Positions 8,986 to 16,471 of a stretch of DNA of 45,410 nt are shown in pieces (within the stretch, counting starts at the first letter, position 1; each line of letters opens with the position of its first letter). Source of the DNA: Bacteroidales bacterium. Its GTDB lineage: Bacteria > Bacteroidota > Bacteroidia > Bacteroidales > FEN-979. The DNA is taken from assembly GCA_014860625.1 (NCBI GenBank), contig JACZJJ010000097.1, positions 1 to 45,410 on the forward strand. The letters run 5' to 3'. The translations under genes and the position numbers were made by a program. The notes below the pieces were generated by a model, which did no database searches, had not been told where the DNA came from, and worked only from the letters and a program-made list of their open reading frames with translations.

Positions 8986-9738
8986 TTAGTTTATCGTGAT
9001 ACTCGTTTTTGAATAAACAGATTCAAGCACAAAATAGATATCCTTGCTGTCAAAATCTTCTTTTTGATATCTCCAGGGTACTACCTGAAGCATCCCGCCA
9101 CCTACTGATACAGAGCTAAGGTCAGCAGCGGTAATGGTTACCTCTGAAGCATTTCCTCCTACCCGTGAAATTACAAATTTTCCATCATTGCTGGCAACAA
9201 TGAGATAAACCGAATCAGCATTGTCCACATTATTTCCCAAAGCCACAGTCAATCCGGTTGCCTTGGAAATGGTCGCAGGGAGTGAGTTGTATCCGCCAAA
9301 AGCCGGCCATGAATTGTTGTCTGTATAATTAAAAGCCGGGATCCCGTTCGCTCCCGAAACAGTCCAGGCAACATCTCCAAAGTTCAGCAGAGTGGTTAGT
9401 TTATCATAAACATATGAATTGTTCGCGTTTCTTGTCATCGGTTCTGAATTTACTGTTACCGATCCGGCATCCACGAATGTGGAAGCTCCGGGTGTGGAGA
9501 GAAATGCTGCCGTTGCAGTGTTCAGATATACAGGAATTACAATTCCCAACACCTCCTGATAAGAGACTGACTTGATAGCAACCATTACACCATAACTATC
9601 CGGGAAGCTGAAGCTTGTGTAATTGGTGTTTGTTGTTGGATTAGGTGTTGGATCGATGTTTTCCTTTTTCTTACAACCAGAGAAAGAGACCATCAGGGCT
9701 ACTCCGGCAATCATCAAATAGGTTATTTTTCGTTTCAT
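8986..9738 (-). CDS. Lipoprotein of unknown function
   Basis: A 250-residue protein with a type II signal peptide: positive MKRK, a hydrophobic stretch, and lipobox SFSGC with the lipidated cysteine at about residue 22, followed by KKKENIDPTPNPTTN. The charged, proline/threonine-rich linker is typical of Bacteroidota envelope lipoproteins. The rest is rich in Ser, Thr, Asn, Gly and Val with beta-strand character. No family is recognised. It has the best promoter in this part of the window (9765-9795) and its own terminator (8868-8889), so it is a single-gene transcript. Surface exposure is possible but no clear export motif follows the cysteine. Confidence 0.8.
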   Translation of the reverse strand: MKRKITYLMIAGVALMVSFSGCKKKENIDPTPNPTTNTNYTSFSFPDSYGVMVAIKSVSYQEVLGIVIPVYLNTATAAFLSTPGASTFVDAGSVTVNSEPMTRNANNSYVYDKLTTLLNFGDVAWTVSGANGIPAFNYTDNNSWPAFGGYNSLPATISKATGLTVALGNNVDNADSVYLIVASNDGKFVISRVGGNASEVTITAADLSSVSVGGGMLQVVPWRYQKEDFDSKDIYFVLESVYSKTSITIN

Positions 9739-9764
9739 GTTTTAGGTTAAAAAGTTTTACGCGG

Positions 9765-9795
9765 CAAATATAATTCGATTTAGACTGATTCCAAA
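9765..9795 (-). promoter_or_regulatory. Full Bacteroidota-type promoter for lipoprotein gene 8986-9738
   Basis: On the minus strand TTTG (9792-9795), a 19-bp spacer, and TATATTTG (9765-9772). This is an exact match to the TTTG/TAnnTTTG consensus, with the ATG about 27 bp further on. Confidence 0.8.
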
Positions 9796-9868
9796 TATTA
9801 TTTTAATTTTTTTTAAATAAAAATTGCAAACAGGGAGGTTTCAATCAGACAGATTCTCTGGAAATGCA

Positions 9869-9896
9869 GTAGAGCCGCTATAAATGGCGGCTCTAC
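9869..9896. terminator. Perfect 10-bp hairpin after lipoprotein gene 9926-10528
   Basis: GTAGAGCCGC (9869-9878), an 8-nt loop, GCGGCTCTAC (9887-9896). It lies 30 bp past the stop of the minus-strand lipoprotein. On the minus strand the bases after it are not T-rich, so it may be a weak or RNA-stabilising hairpin rather than a classical terminator. Confidence 0.55.
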
Positions 9897-9925
9897 GAAA
9901 TAAAATAAATAAAAACAGGTGTCGG

Positions 9926-10528
9926 TTATTTGGCTTCGTCCGACTGTGCTTCGTTGATCTTCTGGTACGTTATTTTGATCCCTCCTACCGGCAGATTTTC
10001 TACCACAACCATTTTACTTCCATCCACTTCGAGGATATCTATGCGGTACTTCTCTTTCTTCTCCAGGTCCTTGGCGATCAATACTGTGCCTTTCCCCTTC
10101 AGTTTCCAGGTTGCCTTCACGGTTCTGGACCGGTAGAATTTGGCAGCTGTGTGATCCGGGTAAATCACAATATTGGTCCTGGTTTCAGCCTGTATCAATC
10201 TGTTTAACTCATCAGCAGGATTTTTACCACCCGCCCGGTCACCCCCTCTGCCCGGATCAGTTCCAGATGGCAAAGAGGCCGTTGAAGGCGCTGTACTCCC
10301 CGTTGAAGCAGCTGGTTTATCGCCCTCCGTTGTTGGACGGGTGGCGGTTGATTGTTCCTGAGCCTTTTTTAGCAGTTCCTCCTCTTCCGGAGTAAAATAT
10401 TTTTCTGCCTTTATCGGCTTCCATTCCCCAACGATCAATGCCTCGTTTGGATGTGTGGTGGCGCAGGAGCTGTAAAAAAGTGCGATGACCACAAATAATC
10501 CAAGGTGTATCCATTGTTTCATCTTCAT
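9926..10528 (-). CDS. Lipocalin-like lipoprotein
   Basis: A 200-residue lipoprotein: type II signal peptide with lipobox FYSSC (cysteine at about residue 22). A short N-terminal segment contains VGEWKPIKAEKYF, the GxW pattern seen at the first strand of Bacteroidota lipocalin-like domains. A long low-complexity insert (about residues 60-105; Thr, Ser, Pro, Gly and Glu) interrupts the fold, and a C-terminal beta-rich half contains YRSRTVKATWKLKGKG and a KKEKYRIDILEVDGSKMVV segment. It probably binds or senses a ligand at the outer membrane, but none can be named. The insert is an oddity, since most relatives run straight from the first strand into the barrel. Confidence 0.72.
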   Translation of the reverse strand: MKMKQWIHLGLFVVIALFYSSCATTHPNEALIVGEWKPIKAEKYFTPEEEELLKKAQEQSTATRPTTEGDKPAASTGSTAPSTASLPSGTDPGRGGDRAGGKNPADELNRLIQAETRTNIVIYPDHTAAKFYRSRTVKATWKLKGKGTVLIAKDLEKKEKYRIDILEVDGSKMVVVENLPVGGIKITYQKINEAQSDEAK

Positions 10529-10585
10529 AATACATTTTTCTCTAAAACGATTATTTCCAATCTTTAGTATACATATTTAAGCGTG

Positions 10586-10593
10586 CAAAGTTA
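10586..10593 (-). promoter_or_regulatory. Candidate -7 element for lipocalin-like lipoprotein
   Basis: CAAAGTTA reads TAACTTTG on the minus strand, followed by GCA as in many Bacteroidota promoters. It lies about 58 bp upstream of the ATG at 10528. The -33 element is not clear. Confidence 0.45.
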
Positions 10594-10654
10594 ACAAATC
10601 GTGAGGTTAAGAAAAATTTTGTATTATTGCCTGTTAATTAATAAACAGGTGATC

Positions 10655-11974
10655 ATGAAAAAACTACTACTGACCTCAATTACAGTTATTTTTGTTGCCG
10701 CTTCCCTGTTTTCTCAGGACGATGGCGAAAAAAAACCGTTGTTCGGAATCAAATTTTCCGGCTTTGTTAAAACAGATTTTTTTGTTGATTCCCGTCAGGT
10801 TGTGACTGCACGGGAAGGACACTTCCTGCTCTACCCCGAAAATGAAAAACTTGATGCCGACGGGAATGACATCAACGCCAAATGGAACTCCAACATTCTC
10901 TCTATTCAAACCCGTTTAGCCGTTTCTGTTTGGGGACCTGATGTCTTCGGTGCCAAAACATCTGGATATGTCGAAGGAGAGTTTTTTGGCAATGTCAACC
11001 CGGCCATCAACACCTTCCGTTTGCGTCATGCCTTTATTAAACTGAATTGGAAACATACCGAACTGTTAACCGGTCAAACATGGCATCCCATGTTCTCTAC
11101 CGACTGCTTCCCGGGTACGGTGTCATTCAATACGGGAGCTCCCTTTCTGGTCTTCTCCCGCAACCCGCAAATCAGGGTTACGCAAGAGATCGGGAAATTC
11201 AGTCTGCAACTTACAGCCCTTTCCCAGGTAGATTTTACCAGTACAGGCCCCGACGGACCAAGTCCGAAATATTTGCGAAATTCTGTCTTGCCTGAGCTCG
11301 ATTTCCAGCTTCAGTACAAATCCGTTAACCTGGACAAAGGAACCGAATTCGTAATTGGTGCAGGGATTGATTTTCTGATGCTAACTCCCCGGTTATCAAC
11401 GAAAGTTACACTTTCAATGGCTTATGATACGGTGATAAATGGCATCGTACATCATGTAGCTGCTGTTACTGAGGAGTATAAAACCAACACAAAAAGCACC
11501 AGTTTTGCCTACAATTTTTACACAAAGTGGAAACTCCGTCCGGTAACTATCAAATTTGCTGCGGAATACGGTGAAAACAATTACTCGTTTACGATGCTGG
11601 GCGGTTATGCAATAAAGAGCATTACTGATCTCTCCAAAGGGTATGTGGATTATGCCGATGTTCGTTCATGCGCTGTTTGGGGAGAAGTTCATACCAACGG
11701 GAAAAAATGGCAAACAGGCGTATTTGGAGGATTTGCCAAAAACCTGGGAGTTGGTGAAACGGTTACCGGCGTCTACTTTGTCAGGGGATCTGACATCGAT
11801 TATATCTGGAGGATCTCCCCAAGGCTTCAGTACAGCATCAATAAGTTCAGGATCGCCCTGGAGCTGGAATATACGGTGGCCGGGTATGGAACGACAACTC
11901 AAAAAGGTTACGTCTCCGATCCAAAAGCTGTAGGAAACCTGAGGTCGCTGCTGGCGTTTTTCTACTTCTTTTAA
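10655..11974 (+). CDS. Outer-membrane beta-barrel porin (DcaP-like)
   Basis: A 439-residue secreted barrel protein. The ATG at 10655 is chosen over an upstream start at 10601 because it gives a clean signal peptide: KKLLLTSITVIFVAASLFSQ with cleavage after SQ. The mature part alternates hydrophobic and polar residues as in beta-barrels, contains FSGFVKTDFFVDSRQV, WNSNILSIQTRLAVSVWGP and TGQTWHPMFSTDCFPGTVSFNTG, and ends in an aromatic residue (FFYFF), the usual outer-membrane insertion signal. The layout resembles the DcaP-type porins found in Bacteroidota. The transported solute is unknown. A 7-bp array starts 3 bp after the stop codon. Confidence 0.75.
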   Translation: MKKLLLTSITVIFVAASLFSQDDGEKKPLFGIKFSGFVKTDFFVDSRQVVTAREGHFLLYPENEKLDADGNDINAKWNSNILSIQTRLAVSVWGPDVFGAKTSGYVEGEFFGNVNPAINTFRLRHAFIKLNWKHTELLTGQTWHPMFSTDCFPGTVSFNTGAPFLVFSRNPQIRVTQEIGKFSLQLTALSQVDFTSTGPDGPSPKYLRNSVLPELDFQLQYKSVNLDKGTEFVIGAGIDFLMLTPRLSTKVTLSMAYDTVINGIVHHVAAVTEEYKTNTKSTSFAYNFYTKWKLRPVTIKFAAEYGENNYSFTMLGGYAIKSITDLSKGYVDYADVRSCAVWGEVHTNGKKWQTGVFGGFAKNLGVGETVTGVYFVRGSDIDYIWRISPRLQYSINKFRIALELEYTVAGYGTTTQKGYVSDPKAVGNLRSLLAFFYFF

Positions 11975-11977
11975 CTA

Positions 11978-12027
11978 GATGCTGGATGCTGGATGCTGGA
12001 AAAAAAAGGATCCAGGATCCAGAATCA
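11978..12027. repeat. Two opposed 7-bp arrays between convergent genes
   Basis: GATGCTG three times (11978-11998), an A-rich spacer (11999-12007), then GGATCCA twice (12008-12021) running into GAATCA. Read on the minus strand the second block is GATTCTG, GATCCTG, GATCC, so the two sides form an imperfect inverted repeat with an A/T spacer. The first block begins 3 bp after the porin stop; the second overlaps the thioredoxin stop (12025-12027). It might act as a bidirectional terminator. Confidence 0.88.
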
Positions 12028-12525
12028 TTTCATATAGGTCGTTGGATCCATTGCGCTTACATTCCACATCCTGAGGAAGGTCACCACTTTGGTTGTGTCG
12101 TACCCTTTCTCGGTGCAATGCTCCAGGATGCCTGAGTCCTGTATATGGAGCTGATTCCCGTTTCCGTCAAGTATTACAAAAACAGGAAATCCGAAACGGT
12201 TGGGAAACCCATACTCCTCCAACAGGGCATAATCACGCTGATCTTTCTTTCCGGGAACATTGGCGAGAAGGTAGATGTAATCTGCTGTTACCAGGGAGTC
12301 AACCTGTGGAGCGCCCTCCACCAATTGATGAAACCGGATGCACCAGGGACACCAGTTGCCACCGAACTGTACCAACACATGCTTGTTTTCTGCCCTGGCC
12401 TGAACGACCGCCGACTTCAGATCAGCCCGTACATCGGCTTCCGGATGATACGGACCTGTTCTCTCCTGAGAGAATGTATGAATCGTCATCCATACCAGAA
12501 TAACAACACCCAATAATCTTTTCAT
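12025..12525 (-). CDS. Periplasmic thioredoxin-fold protein
   Basis: A 166-residue secreted thioredoxin-like protein. Signal peptide MKRLLGVVILVWMTIHTFSQ, then a thioredoxin_7-type domain with VLVQFGGNWCPWCIRFHQL (active site CPWC at about residues 59-62) and a cis-proline region FGFPVFVILDGNGNQLH. CPWC is unusual compared with the thioredoxin CGPC and is closer to the DUF255/thioredoxin_7 proteins that reduce or isomerise disulfides in the envelope. It is a single gene with a candidate promoter at 12577-12584; its stop codon is part of a tandem array shared with the convergent porin gene. The partner protein is unknown. Confidence 0.85.
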   Translation of the reverse strand: MKRLLGVVILVWMTIHTFSQERTGPYHPEADVRADLKSAVVQARAENKHVLVQFGGNWCPWCIRFHQLVEGAPQVDSLVTADYIYLLANVPGKKDQRDYALLEEYGFPNRFGFPVFVILDGNGNQLHIQDSGILEHCTEKGYDTTKVVTFLRMWNVSAMDPTTYMK

Positions 12526-12553
12526 TTGTATTTCAGTTTATTTCACATTTAAC

Positions 12554-12584
12554 CACAAAGGACACAAAGGATATCACAAAGGTA
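12554..12584 (-). promoter_or_regulatory. CACAAAGG repeats overlapping a candidate -7 element
   Basis: CACAAAGG occurs at 12554-12561, 12563-12570 and 12575-12582. The last copy extends to CAAAGGTA (12577-12584), which reads TACCTTTG on the minus strand, a TAnnTTTG match upstream of the thioredoxin gene. Confidence 0.5.
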
Positions 12585-12645
12585 TCTAAAGAAAAATGGT
12601 GAAACAGCATATTTCACCATCTTGCTCTGTTTCAAAAAGAAGCAC

Positions 12646-12666
12646 GGGCGGGTTTGGAACCCGCCC
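12646..12666. repeat. Palindromic element, copy 1
   Basis: GGGCGGGTT, TGG, AACCCGCCC: a perfect 9-bp stem. It matches the element at 16045-16065 except for one loop base. It lies downstream of the last gene of the kbl-acpS-acs-acp-kbl2 cluster and could form its terminator hairpin, although no T run follows. Confidence 0.8.
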
Positions 12667-12680
12667 TTACATCTTACATC
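12667..12680. repeat. Two 7-bp units spanning the kbl2 stop codon
   Basis: TTACATC twice in a row on the plus strand, that is GATGTAA twice in the sense of the gene. The first unit in the gene's direction contains its TAA stop codon (12674-12676); the copy follows directly. Confidence 0.7.
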
Positions 12681-13921
12681 CCATACATGTCAATGATCTC
12701 CTGCTTGCTCTTGCCAAGGATGTTGTATTTTTTCCCGACCTTGGTGAAGGCATCCAGTGCCTTTTCGAGATGGTGGATCTCATGTCCGGCCGAGATCTGA
12801 GTGCGTATACGCGCCTGGCCCTGAGGGACCACAGGGAAGAAGAACCCGATGGCATAAACGCCCTCTTCGTAGAGACCTCTGGAAACGTCCTGTGACAATT
12901 TTGCATTGAAAAGCATCACGGGAACAATCGGGGTGTCTCCATCCTTCAGAACTAAACCTGCTTCCGTCAACCCTTTACGCCAGAATTCCGTATTTTTCTC
13001 AAGTTTGTCCCTCAGCTCGGTGTTTGCCGAGAGGATTTCCAAAACTTTGATAACTCCGGCAACCACAGGAGGAGCTATCGTGTTGGAAAAGAGATACGGG
13101 CGCGCTTTCTGGCGACACATTTCCACCAGCTCTTTACGACCTGATACACATCCGCCGGATGCACCGCCTAGGCCTTTGCCAAAGGTGGTGGTGATGATGT
13201 CCACTTTGTCCATCACACCGTATTTCTCATGCGTTCCGCGTCCGGTCTTTCCGATGAAACCGCTGGCATGCGATTCATCAACAAACAGCAATGCATCATA
13301 TTTTTCGCACAGGGCAGCCATCTCATCCAGCTTGGCTGTATCGCCATCCATGGAGAAGACCCCATCAGTAATCACCATCTTCAGCCGGCGATCGTGGTGC
13401 AGTTGAAGCTTGCTCTCAAGATGAGCCATGTCAGAATGCTTGAATGTATCGTGCATGGCGCTGCACAACCTGATACCGTCGATGATGGAAGCATGTACCA
13501 AGCGATCTGAAATCATTACGTCGTCTTTGGTCAGAACAGCTTCAAACACACCCGCATTGGCATCCATGCAGGAAGGGAAGAGAATCGTGTCTTCCGTTCC
13601 CAAAAACTCGGAAACCATGTTCTCAAGCTGGCGGTGAATATCCTGTGTTCCGCAGATAAACCTCACGGATGACATGCCGTAACCATGGGAATCCAATCCT
13701 TCATGGGCTGCTTTTACCACATCGGGGTGACTGGAGAGCCCCAGGTAATTGTTGGCACAGATATTAATTACTTTTTTTAATGAAGATCCTGAAGGAAATT
13801 CCACTTCGATATCGGCTGCCTGAGGAGAGTGAATGTATCTCTCCATCTTGAACAAACCGGCATCCTGAAGCCCGGTGAGGATGTCACTGTACATCCCCCG
13901 TGTTTTGTCTGAATAAGCCAT
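12674..13921 (-). CDS. KBL-like alpha-oxoamine synthase paired with an ACP
   Basis: A 415-residue PLP enzyme of the alpha-oxoamine synthase family, which joins an acyl thioester to an amino acid with loss of CO2 or free CoA. Seen: [46 protein letters not shown] (PLP-stacking His), FVDESHASGF (Asp/His), PLP lysine in TTTFGKGLGGASGG, and substrate arginine in GQARIRTQISAGH. It is closer to glycine C-acetyltransferase than to serine palmitoyltransferase or BioF. It differs from the true KBL in this window: LNHASI is LVHASI, RYRYKNNDM is HDTFKHSDM, and it has a C-terminal extension ending KQEIIDMYGM. It follows a dedicated ACP gene by 18 bp, which suggests an acyl-ACP substrate. The amino acid and acyl group are unknown. 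Confidence 0.85.
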   Translation of the reverse strand: MAYSDKTRGMYSDILTGLQDAGLFKMERYIHSPQAADIEVEFPSGSSLKKVINICANNYLGLSSHPDVVKAAHEGLDSHGYGMSSVRFICGTQDIHRQLENMVSEFLGTEDTILFPSCMDANAGVFEAVLTKDDVMISDRLVHASIIDGIRLCSAMHDTFKHSDMAHLESKLQLHHDRRLKMVITDGVFSMDGDTAKLDEMAALCEKYDALLFVDESHASGFIGKTGRGTHEKYGVMDKVDIITTTFGKGLGGASGGCVSGRKELVEMCRQKARPYLFSNTIAPPVVAGVIKVLEILSANTELRDKLEKNTEFWRKGLTEAGLVLKDGDTPIVPVMLFNAKLSQDVSRGLYEEGVYAIGFFFPVVPQGQARIRTQISAGHEIHHLEKALDAFTKVGKKYNILGKSKQEIIDMYGM

Positions 13922-13939
13922 TTTAGTAGTTCTTTTTTA

Positions 13940-14182
13940 TTAAGCAATATACTCTTTTACCAGGACGCAGATTTTGTTGACCGAGTCAAATGCTTCGGGA
14001 GTGGCTTTGTCGTCGGGGATCGAGATGTTGTATTTGTTCTCCAGGAACCTCTTCAACGAAACCATTGAGAATGAATCTACAATACCTCCCGAAATCAGCG
14101 GGGTGTCGAAGGTTACTTCCGAATCGTCTTCCACATACTCTTCGATAATGTATTCTCTTACAACTTCTAACATTTCTTCCAT
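13940..14182 (-). CDS. Acyl/peptidyl carrier protein
   Basis: An 80-residue acidic four-helix carrier protein. The phosphopantetheine attachment site is the serine in GGIVDSFSMVSLKRFLE (about residue 37), preceded by the usual helix II approach DTPLISGG. The DSFS form differs from the DSLDxVE of fatty-acid AcpP, so this is a specialised carrier and not the housekeeping ACP. It has a strong Shine-Dalgarno AAGGAG (minus strand of 14189-14194), rare in this window and a sign of high translation. It lies between the acyl-CoA-synthetase-like ligase and the KBL-like synthase, in the same cluster as a holo-ACP synthase that could modify it. Confidence 0.92.
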   Translation of the reverse strand: MEEMLEVVREYIIEEYVEDDSEVTFDTPLISGGIVDSFSMVSLKRFLENKYNISIPDDKATPEAFDSVNKICVLVKEYIA

Positions 14183-14188
14183 GGTGTT

Positions 14189-14194
14189 CTCCTT
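14189..14194 (-). promoter_or_regulatory. Strong Shine-Dalgarno before the ACP gene
   Basis: AAGGAG on the minus strand, 6 bp before the ATG. Most other genes in the window lack such a motif, as is usual in Bacteroidota. Confidence 0.65.
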
Positions 14195-14270
14195 TTTTAA
14201 TTCTGTTTATACTATTCGTTATTTAATTGTTTCATAAGCAATAATCTGATGCTGGATGTTAGTATCAAGT

Positions 14271-15974
14271 TTAATCCTCTTCCAGCGTCGACGTATCCCC
14301 GATCTCTTCACCCCACTCCTTTGCATGCAGGATGCGGCGCATGATCTTCCCACTGCGGGTTTTTGGCAGGGACTCCACAAATTCGATCTCCTGTGGCATC
14401 GCCAGGGGGGAGAGCTTTTTGCGCACAAAATTCATGATCTGCAGGTCCAATTCTTTGCTCGCCGTGAAGCCGGGTTTCAGGGTAACAAAGGCCTTTACCA
14501 CCTCCATATTCACAAAATCGGGCTTGGCAACCACAGCCGATTCGGCCACTGCTTCATGTTCCAGCAAAGCCGATTCAACCTCAAACGGGCTGACCAGGTG
14601 ACCTCCGGTATTGATCACATCATCGTCGCGGCCCACAAACCAGAAGTAACCTTCGCTATCGATCGAGGAGCGGTCGCCGGGGATATACCACCCGTTCACG
14701 AATTTTTTCTGATAGGTCTCTTCGTTGTTCCAGTAGGTACGCATCATGGACGGCCAGCCCGGTTTGATAGCGATCAGACCCATCTTCCCGCTCTCGTTGA
14801 AGGGTTCATAGGTTTCGGGGTCAACCACTGTTGCCAGGATGCCGGGAAATCCTTTTCCCATCGATCCAGGCTTGATCTTCATGTCGGGGAAGTTGGTGAT
14901 CACCATGCATCCTGTTTCGGTTTGCCAGTAAGTATCGAGGAACGGTTTCCCGAACACTTTCTCCGACCAGATGACGGCTTCCGAATTGAGGGGCTCGCCA
15001 ACCGATGCCAGATGGCGAAGTGAAGTGAGGTCATATTTCCTGACCACTTCGTCGCCTGCTTTCATCAGTGAGCGGATGGCCGTGGGCGCCGAATACCAGA
15101 CGGTGACTTTGTGCTTTTCAATGAAGCGATACCAGTTATCTGCTGAAAATCCCGCATCGAGGACACATTGGGTAACTCCGTTACTGAATGCGCCGATAAT
15201 GCCGTAGGATGTACCGGTTACCCATCCCGGGTCGGCTGTACACCAGTAAATGTCGTCATCGTGCAGGTCGAGAACCCATTTTGCTGTAAGGTATTGTGCG
15301 ATGAGGGAGGCGTGAACGTGCTTCACCCCTTTCGGCTGTCCGGTTGTTCCCGAGGTGTAATGAAGTACGGAGGGTGACTCGGCATAGGTGGGGAAAATGT
15401 CAAATTTTTCCACTTTGGGCGCTTCTTCCAGGTTGAAGGCAACTTCTCTCTCCATCAGCGGTTTCGCAGGATCCTGATCCACAATGATAATATGCTCGAG
15501 CCACGGCATCTTGTCGAGGATCTTGCGAACCTTCGGAGCATGTTTCTTCTGCGTGATGATGGCTTTGGTTTGGGCATTCTCAAGCCGTATAAACAACGAT
15601 TCGTCTCCAAATGCCGAAAACAGGGGTTGGGCGATAGCTCCGATCTTTAATACACCCAGGAAGCCGAGGTAGAGCTCGGGTATCTTATCCATGAACAGGC
15701 AAACCCGGTCTTCATTGTTGATTCCCAGGGACCGTAGAAAATCCCCGATGGTATTGCTGGCCAGACGGATATCATTATAGGTATACCGCTTTTCGTTGCC
15801 GGTCGATCCTTCCCAGATCAGGGCCGGTTTATCCGCTTTTCCCATCTCACAGATCCGGTCTGTACAGTACCAGCCGATGTTTATAGGATCTCCCTCATTG
15901 TATCCAAGTTCTTTCTCTGAGATTTTCCAGTCGAAATCTTTTACACGTTCATCGTAAGAGCCAATATGCGACAT
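14271..15974 (-). CDS. Acetyl-CoA synthetase-like acyl ligase (ANL family), possible acyl-ACP ligase
   Basis: A 567-residue AMP-forming ligase of the AcsA type. Seen: phosphate loop YTSGTTGQPKGVKH, A5 motif YWQTETG, GWYIPGDRSSIDSEGYFWFVGRDDD, and the C-terminal lysine in PKTRSGKIMRR. The ATG at 15974 is chosen over a TTG at 15983. In relatives the segment after GRxDDVI reads GYRVGPFEVE or GHRIG; here it is GGHLVSPFEVE, so the conserved arginine is a leucine. That residue contacts the adenylate or the acceptor in the thioesterification state. With the neighbouring ACP, AcpS and KBL-like synthase, loading of an acyl group onto the ACP is plausible. Plain acetyl-CoA synthetase remains the conservative reading. 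Confidence 0.85.
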   Translation of the reverse strand: MSHIGSYDERVKDFDWKISEKELGYNEGDPINIGWYCTDRICEMGKADKPALIWEGSTGNEKRYTYNDIRLASNTIGDFLRSLGINNEDRVCLFMDKIPELYLGFLGVLKIGAIAQPLFSAFGDESLFIRLENAQTKAIITQKKHAPKVRKILDKMPWLEHIIIVDQDPAKPLMEREVAFNLEEAPKVEKFDIFPTYAESPSVLHYTSGTTGQPKGVKHVHASLIAQYLTAKWVLDLHDDDIYWCTADPGWVTGTSYGIIGAFSNGVTQCVLDAGFSADNWYRFIEKHKVTVWYSAPTAIRSLMKAGDEVVRKYDLTSLRHLASVGEPLNSEAVIWSEKVFGKPFLDTYWQTETGCMVITNFPDMKIKPGSMGKGFPGILATVVDPETYEPFNESGKMGLIAIKPGWPSMMRTYWNNEETYQKKFVNGWYIPGDRSSIDSEGYFWFVGRDDDVINTGGHLVSPFEVESALLEHEAVAESAVVAKPDFVNMEVVKAFVTLKPGFTASKELDLQIMNFVRKKLSPLAMPQEIEFVESLPKTRSGKIMRRILHAKEWGEEIGDTSTLEED

Positions 15975-16044
15975 AATGTTCAATGGTTTGTTTAAGGGTA
16001 ATTATTCCGGTTTATTTACTTTTTGCTTCTTGATAATTAATAAT

Positions 16045-16065
16045 GGGCGGGTTTAGAACCCGCCC
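16045..16065. repeat. Palindromic element, copy 2
   Basis: GGGCGGGTT, TAG, AACCCGCCC: the same arms as the element at 12646-12666. It lies between acpS and the ligase gene in a 110-bp gap, directly beside a 7-bp array. Confidence 0.8.
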
Positions 16066-16073
16066 CCACTGGT

Positions 16074-16105
16074 CCGCTCGTCCTTCATCCTTCGTCCCTC
16101 GTCTC
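16074..16105. repeat. 7-bp tandem array overlapping the end of acpS
   Basis: CCGCTCG, TCCTTCA, TCCTTCG, TCCCTCG, TCTC. The acpS stop (16085-16087) lies within the second unit, so the last residues of AcpS (about TRDEG) are encoded by the array. Confidence 0.85.
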
Positions 16106-16471
16106 AACCACCACCACCGCCGTTGCCATCTCTTTCAGATGAGATAAAGATACATGAATTTTCGCAACAGATTCCTGTTCGCACCACTCTTTCGCTTTCC
16201 CGTACACGTTGATTTCAGGCTTCCCCAGCTCATCGTGTGTCACTTCAATATCGGCAAACCGGATACCGAAACGCCAGCCGGTTCCAATCGCTTTCAGGAA
16301 GGCCTCCTTCGCGGAAAAACGGGCGGCGTAATGCTGGTACTTCTGCTTTTTCGACTCGCAATACTCAATTTCGTGCCCCGTAAATATCTTCTCCCGGAAG
16401 CCGATATCCCGTTCCATGACCTTGTGGATCCTTTCCACTTCAATGATATCTGTTCCTATCCCGTAAATCAA
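16085..16471 (-). CDS. acpS: Holo-[acyl-carrier-protein] synthase
   Basis: A 128-residue AcpS-type 4'-phosphopantetheinyl transferase that moves phosphopantetheine from CoA to the carrier serine. Seen: [14 protein letters not shown] at the N-terminus (Mg-binding Asp) and the second signature [14 protein letters not shown]. The start is a TTG at 16471 whose last bases overlap the TGA of kbl (TTGA); the family N-terminus aligns only with this start, so coupling to kbl is likely. Length is normal. The last residues are encoded by a tandem array. This may be the cell's only AcpS or one dedicated to the ACP encoded nearby. Confidence 0.93.
   Translation of the reverse strand: MIYGIGTDIIEVERIHKVMERDIGFREKIFTGHEIEYCESKKQKYQHYAARFSAKEAFLKAIGTGWRFGIRFADIEVTHDELGKPEINVYGKAKEWCEQESVAKIHVSLSHLKEMATAVVVVETRDEG

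Noticed and set aside
10655-11974. SusC/TonB-dependent receptor
   Set aside because: Too short at about 440 residues and lacks a plug domain and TonB box; porin fits better.
12674-13921. Serine palmitoyltransferase (sphingolipid synthesis)
   Set aside because: Motifs such as SVRFICGT and HASIIDG follow glycine C-acetyltransferase more closely than the Bacteroides SPT, although an SPT-like or cysteate-using role with the ACP is not excluded.
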